From NCBI GenBank assembly GCA_003427395.1, contig BFEA01000613.1, forward strand, positions 552,053-575,617: a stretch of 23,565 bases of DNA. The letters are read 5' to 3'. The position numbers and the translations under genes were made by a program. This DNA comes from Chara braunii (lineage: Eukaryota; Streptophyta; Charophyceae; Charales; Characeae). This document shows positions 18,329 to 23,565 of the stretch, piece by piece; position 1 is the first letter of the stretch; each line of letters starts with the position of its first letter. The notes beneath the pieces were generated by a model. That model did no database searches and was not told where the DNA came from. It was given only the letters and a program-made list of their open reading frames with translations.

Positions 18329-18339
18329 GCACGGGATGA

Positions 18340-19559
18340 GTTAGTTGTTTGTTGATAATGAAGGGATGATGAGGATTGATAACGACGAAGGGAGAGTTTT
18401 GTCAGATTATGCAAAAAACTATAAGGGAATCAAGTTGATGCAGTTATCTCCGTGGGCAAACGGGGGTAAGTTGAGATGTTCTTACGTACTACCCAAGCAT
18501 AAGGATGTTAGTAAATGACGTCATATTTGTCCATCCTGGTCGGAGCCAACGCGGAAAGCCACTCGTATTACTTCAACTTGTGTTAATGAAATGATTAAAA
18601 GAATAAAAAAACCCAGTCATTTTAATCTTGGAAAAACGCAGATGTTACCTATATTCCTTGACCATGTTATGAAGAGCGTTGACCAGTATGAAGAAATATT
18701 TTAGTGTAGTTAAGACGTGAAGGAAATGTTATGTCAGCTTCCACATCTAACAATCGTTTCTGTTATTGAGTGGGCAATCAACTTATTCAAATAAAGGATT
18801 TTTTAAGTTATTGTATTGTGCTCGCCGGAAACGGGTACGGTTGTGTCGAATTGCTATTAGTGAAGTAGGTTGTAAATCTGTTAGGTTTTCGTTGTTAATT
18901 CATTTTATTTCCTATGATGATAGTATGATCTAAATAATACGTACAACCTGGCTATAGGTAAAGTAGTTAAGCAGGTTTTAGGAAATCCCATGGGAAAATC
19001 GTCCAGCTCGACACTTGCGCGCCTTATGTGTATGCATAATGAGTATGTTTTTTTAGAAGGCTTGGGGAATGATGTCAAGTTGGTAAGAGGATGTAGAATG
19101 ATAGACCATGTTTCTCTGTTTGCGAGGAATCGGGTTGGTGACAAAAGACCGGTACAAAAAGTTGAGTTGATATTTCATAAATTTGAATCTCAATGCTATG
19201 ATAAGCACTTAGTTCTGGAACAGACAAGCCAGTCGAACGAGTGGCCGTACTTAGGATGTAGAGTGCTCATTGATAAACAACCAGCAAAGGTCTACTGTCA
19301 AGCTCTCCATAAGAATCAGGATTGTCTTTTGGGAGGCGAAGGTTTGGTGTTTCAAAATTTACAAGATTTTAATTCATGTTGTAGTAAGGAGCAAAAGTTT
19401 GTTGTGATCTCTTCGTTTCTTCATAGAGCATATTCTATGGCCACTTTACTCGGAACAAAAGCGAGGTTTCTTTTGAGCTTGAAGGTTGAACTGCGAAACA
19501 AGAATATTCCGGGCCTATATTTTGACCAGGCCCTCGTTCATTTTAATGACAAGATTTGA
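18340..19559 (+). pseudogene. PLE ORF2 reverse transcriptase domain
   Basis: Fingers motif GKLRCSYVLPKHKD starts at 18465, then a TGA at 18516-18518 and RHICPSW. Motif A is DVKEMLCQLPH with its Asp at 18714-18716, directly preceded by TAG 18702-18704 and TAA 18711-18713. Frameshifted sequence spans 18790-18940. Motif B is LGNPMGKSSSSTLARL near 18978. Motif C is RMIDHVSLFAR, where the catalytic Asp-Asp is Asp-His (19104-19109). Then comes YLGCRVLI and a C-terminal stretch ending KNIPGLYF, with a layout like PLE RTs (LD-I then RGYP-like end). The 189-codon open part from 18990 is intact, but the protein as a whole is dead. Confidence 0.6.
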
Positions 19560-19953
19560 GGGGTCTTGGCCCCATGGGTCCGTAGCCTAACCCGTTGGAA
19601 GAATTGGTGAACTGCAAGACTATTCCTTCTGGCTTAAAGGTTCCCTTTGTAGACCGCAGTTGATAATCTAGCACTATAAGTAGTTCGCATAGGTCTGTTT
19701 AAGTCACACCCAGCGCGACCCCTGAGAAGGACCGATTCTGGCAAGCCGGCCGAAATAGCTGTCAGGTTCTTTTTGCCGGCTGTGCTTCATGACAAGGTGG
19801 TTCTCGCCAGTTATGGCGGGTTTCACCTCTTTTGTTTGAATATTGAGGTGATGCGCTCACGGGTCTTACTTCCTCTTCTTACTTCCTCTTCTTACTTCCT
19901 CTTCTAACTTCCTCTTCTTTCTCTCTCTTTCTTCTTCTTCCTTTTTTCTTGTT
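19560..19953 (+). other. PLE 3' untranslated region
   Basis: It follows the ORF2 stop and is non-coding. It contains short inverted repeats (GCCGG, CCGGC) around 19745-19790 and a C/T-rich end that includes the 13-bp repeat at 19864-19915. It ends where the terminal repeat begins. Confidence 0.5.
19864..19915. repeat. 13-bp tandem repeat, 4 copies
   Basis: TCTTACTTCCTCT occurs three times (19864, 19877, 19890), followed by TCTAACTTCCTCT (19903). It sits just upstream of the 3' terminal repeat of the PLE and is absent before the 5' copy. Confidence 0.92.
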
Positions 19954-20033
19954 CTTTCTCTCTGTCGTTTCATTCGGCTTTGAGTGCTCACACTTGGGGA
20001 TTGTCATTGCATGGAGATTTGCCTATCTCTACT
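19954..20033 (+). repeat. 3' terminal direct repeat of the PLE
   Basis: This is the second copy of the 14762-14842 repeat. After it comes GAGAGAGAGGGAGTGTGCGC and then the CAAT microsatellite. No target-site duplication could be assigned. Confidence 0.85.
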
Positions 20034-20105
20034 ACAAAGAGAGAGAGGGAGTGTGCGCTCTAGCATAGTTGTGTGCCTATCTACGGATTTTTTATTTTAT
20101 TTTTT

Positions 20106-20143
20106 AATCAATCAATAAATCAGTCAATGAATCAATCAATAAG

Positions 20144-20174
<31 letters not shown>

Positions 20175-20179
20175 CTAAG

Positions 20180-20255
<76 letters not shown>
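20106..20255. repeat. (CAAT)n tetranucleotide microsatellite
   Basis: About 37 CAAT/AATC units run with a few imperfections in the left half and perfectly from about 20177. It is followed by T-rich sequence. The NQSI-repeat ORF across it is an artefact. Confidence 0.95.
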
Positions 20256-20256
<1 letters not shown>

Positions 20257-20392
20257 TTTTATTTTTTTATTTTGTTTTTTTTCCCTATTGTGATGATTTT
20301 TTTTTTAATATAAAAAAGATCAAAAAGAAATTAAAAAATATGGGGATCTAGAGCACGAAAAACTCTACACCCTAATATTTTTATTTTTTGTT

Positions 20393-20417
20393 TTCGTTTT
20401 TTTTTTGGGGGGGGGGG
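20393..20417. repeat. Poly-T/poly-G tract
   Basis: A run of T is followed directly by 11 G (20407-20417). It is a likely sequencing and replication slippage point. Confidence 0.9.
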
Positions 20418-20429
20418 TTCGTCATTATG

Positions 20430-20500
20430 TACAGGGCCGTTCATACGGTCGTACGAGCAGAGGTCGTACGAGCAGAGCCCCATACGACGTACGGAGAGTT
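20430..20500. repeat. CGTACG-rich segment with 15-bp duplication
   Basis: GGTCGTACGAGCAGA is present twice in tandem (20447-20461 and 20462-20476), flanked by CATACGGTCGTACG and ATACGACGTACGG. A related CGTACG cluster closes the window at 23427-23522. Confidence 0.85.
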
Positions 20501-20984
20501 ACGCAGGTCAAGATGGCAAGGCTAGTCATAGTGGTGTCCGAAGTTTCAGCCAATCTGTTCTTTGCTTTTTTGGGAAAACTAGAGGTTGGCGAGCGTTGAC
20601 CGATACCACGCCACAGGTTGACATGGGCAGTTCGACCGGGTGAGGGACCTCCTCGCCTCCGTGTATTCCACCATAGCTGCTGTTGAGTGAAGAGCGGCGG
20701 GGAAGCTGCAAGTGCCAGGCTGCCTGGCGTTGATGGTGGGCAGCGAAGTACAACTCTTGGAACAAGACGAAATCATGACGACATTGAGTCGAGACACGAA
20801 AATAATGTGTGAAGGAGAGGGTGAATAGGCAGCAGAAAGCGGCGACCTTTTCGAATTGGGATCGGAGAACATACAACCTGACGCAGGAGCGACCAGAAAG
20901 TTGTTACAGGAGAAAGGAAAAGTAGTCAGAGGTTGTCAAGAAATGCTGGGACACGACCGAACACGGGCTGGAGGTAAACAGGGA
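20501..20984. other. Region without recognised genes
   Basis: Overlapping open frames on both strands show no motif. GATCGGAGAACATACAACCTG (from 20860) resembles the 21345 and 21451 segments of the purine-rich repeat family. Confidence 0.35.
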
Positions 20985-21160
20985 CTGATAGATAGTAAAG
21001 TGCATTGGAAAGAGAGGACAGAGGAGAGGGAGAATAAGAGAGAAAAGGAAGAAGGCAGGAACGACAAACAAAGATCGACGGATAGGAAAGTATGTCGGAA
21101 AGAAAGGAAAGAGGAGAGGGAGAATAGGACAGAAAAGGGAAAGAGGTCTGAAACATGGTG
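20985..21160. repeat. Degenerate repeat of about 86 bp, 2 copies
   Basis: GATAGTAAAGTGCATTGGAAAG (from about 20991) and GATAGGAAAGTATGTCGGAAAG (from about 21080) start two similar purine-rich units that both continue GAGGAGAGGGAGAATA. The E/R/K-rich frame across them is compositional. Confidence 0.7.
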
Positions 21161-21320
21161 GTGGTGGCCCTGGTGGGGGGCGGGGGGGGAAGTGGTGAGA
21201 AAGAGCGGGAAGGGAAGAGAGTCATCTGGGTAAGGCGGATGTGCGACAACGACAAATAGGAACGGAGAAAAAAGGGGGAATAAGAGCGGACGAGACCGAG
21301 TCGAGATGTGAAAAAGGGTA

Positions 21321-21532
21321 TAGAGAGCGAAGATTTTCAAGAAGTGTGATCGGGGAGCATACCCTGACGCAGTCATAGGGGGAAGGGGAAGAGATTGACA
21401 GAGCACGCTGGGAAGAGAGGGAGATATAGAGAGCAACATCTTTGTTTGGAAGTGTGATCCGGAAGTAGACCCTGACGAGGTCGTAAGGGGAAGTAGAAGG
21501 GATCGGTAGAGTACGGTGGTGACAGTCATCTG
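21321..21532. repeat. 106-bp tandem repeat, 2 copies
   Basis: Copies start at 21321 and 21427 (TAGAGAGC). Both contain AAGTGTGATC, ACCCTGACG(C/A)(A/G)G, GGGGAAG and AGAG(C/T)ACG(C/G)TGG in register. A third partial relative starts at about 20858. Confidence 0.8.
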
Positions 21533-22136
21533 GGTGTGGCGGGGGATGTGACAACAACTAGATAACGTGGGAGCGACAACGGCGAGCTGTCAAATAGAAG
21601 CATGCATCCTAGAGTGTTGATTGAAAGCAAACAGGTGGATGCAACGGCGAGGAGCGGTAATGATAGGCACACAAAGATCAAGCACCATTAACATGTTTTT
21701 TTTTTGTAACACACCGGGGTAAACGCCTCACCCAAACCTCTCCCAATGCCATGGAATCCTCCCATGTACCCCCAGGCCAGCCATCGTTCAAAAAAAGGAG
21801 AAGAACAAATGAAAATATTGGAAATATAATCGTGTAAAAAACAAAAGAAAAGTTGAAAACCAGATCCAAAAGTTAAAATTTATCGAAGGATTCTAGACTA
21901 CGGTCCACGACCAAACGAAACCGGATAACAATGATAGGAAGTGGTATTATGTTGAAAAGAGGAAGGAATGGTAAAACCCTCCTCTACTACAGGGGGGCAA
22001 TGAGGCACGAGCCCGATCGACATGGAAAGTGGGGTAGAATCGGGTAGGGAGGTGGACGGGAGGAGACGCAATACAGATTCACGACCACCACAACAGGGAT
22101 GGATACACCAGGAAGCGGGGTGGTGACAGGACAGGG
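21533..22136. other. Region without recognised genes
   Basis: This is purine-rich sequence with a T-run at 21695. Minus-strand ORFs are P/S/F-rich and carry no motif. Confidence 0.35.
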
Positions 22137-22433
22137 ATGAAAACGGGGGAAAAGGTGGAGGCGGCAAAATCGGGGGATCGAGGGGAACGGGGGAGAGGGG
22201 AGGGACAGGCAGAGAGTAGAACTGACGCGGAGATGGAGGCAGGGGAGGTCCTCACGGAGGAAGAAGCAAGTGAACAAAGTAAAATGCAAATGACAAAAGG
22301 GACAAAAGAATCTACCCCCTCCAGGGTCAGCAGGGTTAAAAGTACAATGAAGGAGAAGACGTTGTGCGTCAAAAGGAAAATGGAGGAGGGACAAACCGCG
22401 AAGTTCAGATTCCATTTTAGAACCTCCCCCTAG
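22137..22433 (+). CDS. Short basic ORF, unassigned
   Basis: This 98-codon frame opens MKTGEKVEAAKSGDRGERG. The first half looks compositional. The second half (SRVSRVKSTMKEKTLCVKRK, then FRFHFRTSP) has a more protein-like mix. It lies just upstream of the next ORF on the same strand in a different frame, and could be an exon or a transposon remnant. Family not recognised. Confidence 0.2.
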   Translation: MKTGEKVEAAKSGDRGERGRGEGQAESRTDAEMEAGEVLTEEEASEQSKMQMTKGTKESTPSRVSRVKSTMKEKTLCVKRKMEEGQTAKFRFHFRTSP

Positions 22434-22480
22434 CTCGTGCTTACTTCCTTACCCTCTTCACGCAACATGCAAAAAAGTGT

Positions 22481-22681
22481 GTGATGGATCAAGGGGTCAG
22501 AGGGTTGATGATGAAAGCGTACCCCCAAGACAGATTAGAGGAGAGGGAAGTGGTGTACATGAAACACGGGAGTTATTGGGTTTTTCATGATAATGCGGCT
22601 TACATGTCAACAAATGAAAATATAAAACGGATATGTAAACAACTCGAAGCGATGAAGGGGTGCCTAGAGGCAGTACAATAA
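22481..22681 (+). CDS. Short ORF, unassigned, possible coding fragment
   Basis: This 66-codon frame includes VVYMKHGSYWVFHDNAAYMS and TNENIKRICKQLEAMKGC. The balanced composition, with aromatic and helical segments, sets it apart from the purine-rich surroundings. A C/T-rich stretch ending in AAAAAAG lies just upstream (22440-22475), so it could be a 3' exon. There is no known motif. Confidence 0.3.
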   Translation: MMDQGVRGLMMKAYPQDRLEEREVVYMKHGSYWVFHDNAAYMSTNENIKRICKQLEAMKGCLEAVQ

Positions 22682-23000
22682 TTTTTCCTGATCCAACCTA
22701 TCTCCTCCACAATCTACACAGTACTGAGTATGTTTGAACATGACAAGAAGTGCATGGACGCATGGAAGAGACTGGCGTGTGGTAGATCAGAAGTCCGACG
22801 AGCACCGAATCTGGATGGACATGGGAGGGCCAAGGGGAACTGAAATGGGAGACACGCCCCCCAGACACCTGGACCCCATCCCAATACCCCGAAACTAAAA
22901 CACTAATTAGCAAGGGGAAAGAGGGTAAGGAAAAGGAGATTAGGGAGACCCAGGAAAGAGAAAAGAACCGTGCCAAAGCAGGCGGTCGAGATTAAGAAAG
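22682..23000. other. Region without recognised genes
   Basis: This is mixed sequence that turns purine-rich from 22905. Nothing was recognised except a weak relative of the following tandem repeat (GAGATTAGGGAGACC). Confidence 0.35.
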
Positions 23001-23212
23001 TAAGGGCAAAGGGAGAGAGACAGTGCAAAATGAATGACATAAGGAGCAGACTGAGGGAGCAACGCTCCAAGTGGGAGTGGGGGGTCAGGGAGGTAGAGGT
23101 AAGGGCAAAGGGAGAGACATGATGCAAAATGGACAAAAGGAGCAGGCTGGGGGATCAAAATGGGCAAATAGGTATGCAGTGCTCCAAGAGGGAGTAGGGG
23201 GTTAGGGAGGTC
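23001..23212. repeat. Tandem repeat of about 99-117 bp, 2 copies
   Basis: TAAGGGCAAAGGGAGAGA begins at 23001 and again at 23100. Both units continue with TGCAAAATG, AGGAGCAG, GCTCCAAG-GGGAGT and GGG-TCAGGGAGGT. The second has an extra stretch of about 18 bp before GCTCCAAG. Confidence 0.85.
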
Positions 23213-23426
23213 GGGAAAACCAGACCCACATTTTCGAGGATGCCTTTGAACCCCGATGGACGTCGAGGTGGGGGGAAGAAAGGATGGGGATGATGGAGTG
23301 CCTGGGGATACCTCCCCCCTGAAAGATGTGGTGATGCGAGAGGCAGGGGGATCAAATTGTGTTGAAGAATAGTTTTCAATAGAGGATAGGATGAGGTGGA
23401 TAGCCGAATGCAGTGTCGTCACCCTG
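23213..23426. other. Region without recognised genes
   Basis: Purine-rich; nothing recognised. Confidence 0.35.
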
Positions 23427-23522
23427 TACGGGGACGGCCCGTCCGTACTCCCGTACGAGCGTACGTACGGGCCCTCAGCGCCCGTACGGCCCGTACGTAC
23501 GGATTTTGGACCCTCCGTACAC
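23427..23522. repeat. CGTACG palindrome cluster
   Basis: GTAC occurs nine times in about 95 bp. A 13-bp perfect inverted repeat CGTACGTACGGGC (23460-23472) faces GCCCGTACGTACG (23489-23501), and an inner 9-bp pair is at 23464-23472 and 23480-23488. It can form a cruciform or alternative hairpins. Confidence 0.85.
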
Positions 23523-23539
23523 GGTCTTCCGAAGGCGTG

Positions 23540-23565
23540 TTGAGGGGGTGGATGGGCGGGGGGGG
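23540..23565 (+). repeat. G-rich window end
   Basis: Four G runs (GGGGG, GGG, then at least eight G) within about 22 bp could form a G-quadruplex. The run is cut by the window edge. Confidence 0.5.

Larger units (their letters stand above)
14762..20033 (+). mobile_element. Penelope-like retroelement with terminal direct repeats
   Basis: A plus-strand element with ORF1 (CCHC, coiled coil) and ORF2 (GIY-YIG then reverse transcriptase) is flanked by 80-bp direct repeats at 14762-14842 and 19954-20033, 5192 bp apart. Most known Penelope-like elements carry GIY-YIG after the RT. A permuted group with GIY-YIG first is known from green algae, protists and invertebrates, and this copy has that order. 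Direct terminal repeats fit the partly tandem structure (pseudo-LTRs) of such elements. The RT assignment rests on motif order and not on a search. Confidence 0.65.

Noticed and set aside
19720-19790. Hammerhead ribozyme in the PLE 3' region
   Set aside because: PLEs can carry hammerhead motifs, and CCGAAA after a short GGC/GCC stem is suggestive, but the CUGANGA core is not present (CCGATTC instead) and stem III is not convincing.
20073-20351. NQSI-repeat ORF
   Set aside because: It is a translation of the CAAT microsatellite.
1-23565. CRISPR array, bacterial operons, tRNA or rRNA genes
   Set aside because: Tandem arrays have no unique spacers, no Shine-Dalgarno-organised genes occur, and no cloverleaf or rRNA signature was recognised.

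Overview
The window reads as an intergenic, transposon-dense stretch of a plant-lineage nuclear genome, most plausibly a streptophyte (charophyte, Chara-like) alga. This is inferred from the mix of a Ty3-type LTR retrotransposon, a Penelope-like element (PLE) with an N-terminal GIY-YIG domain, a plant-type C5-cytosine methyltransferase remnant and abundant minisatellites. No intact host gene, tRNA or rRNA was recognised. Almost all recognisable coding sequence is broken by stops and frameshifts; one 294-codon ORF is intact.

Layout. 1-310 is a 91-bp tandem repeat, followed by a GAA/purine tract to about 570. 950-3940 is non-coding, pyrimidine-rich and full of hairpins. It contains two diverged copies (R1 about 1600-2420, R2 about 3080-3840) of one roughly 0.8 kb unit, whose stem-loops are conserved with compensatory changes, and ends in a 26-bp minisatellite. 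At 4498-4547 and 6039-6075 there are two minus-strand boxes of the form hairpin, G-rich polypurine tract, TGTGT. They look like Ty3 3' ends (polypurine tract plus LTR start). Between them lies a minus-strand C5-cytosine methyltransferase remnant (4724-5174) carrying motifs VIII and IX. 5500-8161 is a ladder of minisatellites with periods of 65, 51/55, 40 and 29 bp.

8762-9646 (minus) is the intact ORF, of unknown function, with a TATA box about 140 bp upstream. 10015-14760 (minus) is the body of a Ty3-type element: protease, reverse transcriptase, RNase H and integrase in that order, with five premature stops and two frameshifts; the capsid and 5' LTR are missing. At about 14760 it meets a plus-strand PLE (14762-20033) bounded by 80-bp direct repeats. 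The PLE has a CCHC/coiled-coil ORF1 and a GIY-YIG-RT ORF2, both degenerate. From 20.1 kb on there is a CAAT microsatellite, a poly-G tract, purine-rich tandem repeats, two short unassigned ORFs, and CGTACG-rich palindromes near both 20.45 and 23.45 kb.

The most interesting reading is that a methyltransferase remnant sits directly upstream of an LTR-retrotransposon 3' terminus on the same strand. That is the arrangement expected of a retroelement that captured a DNA methyltransferase.
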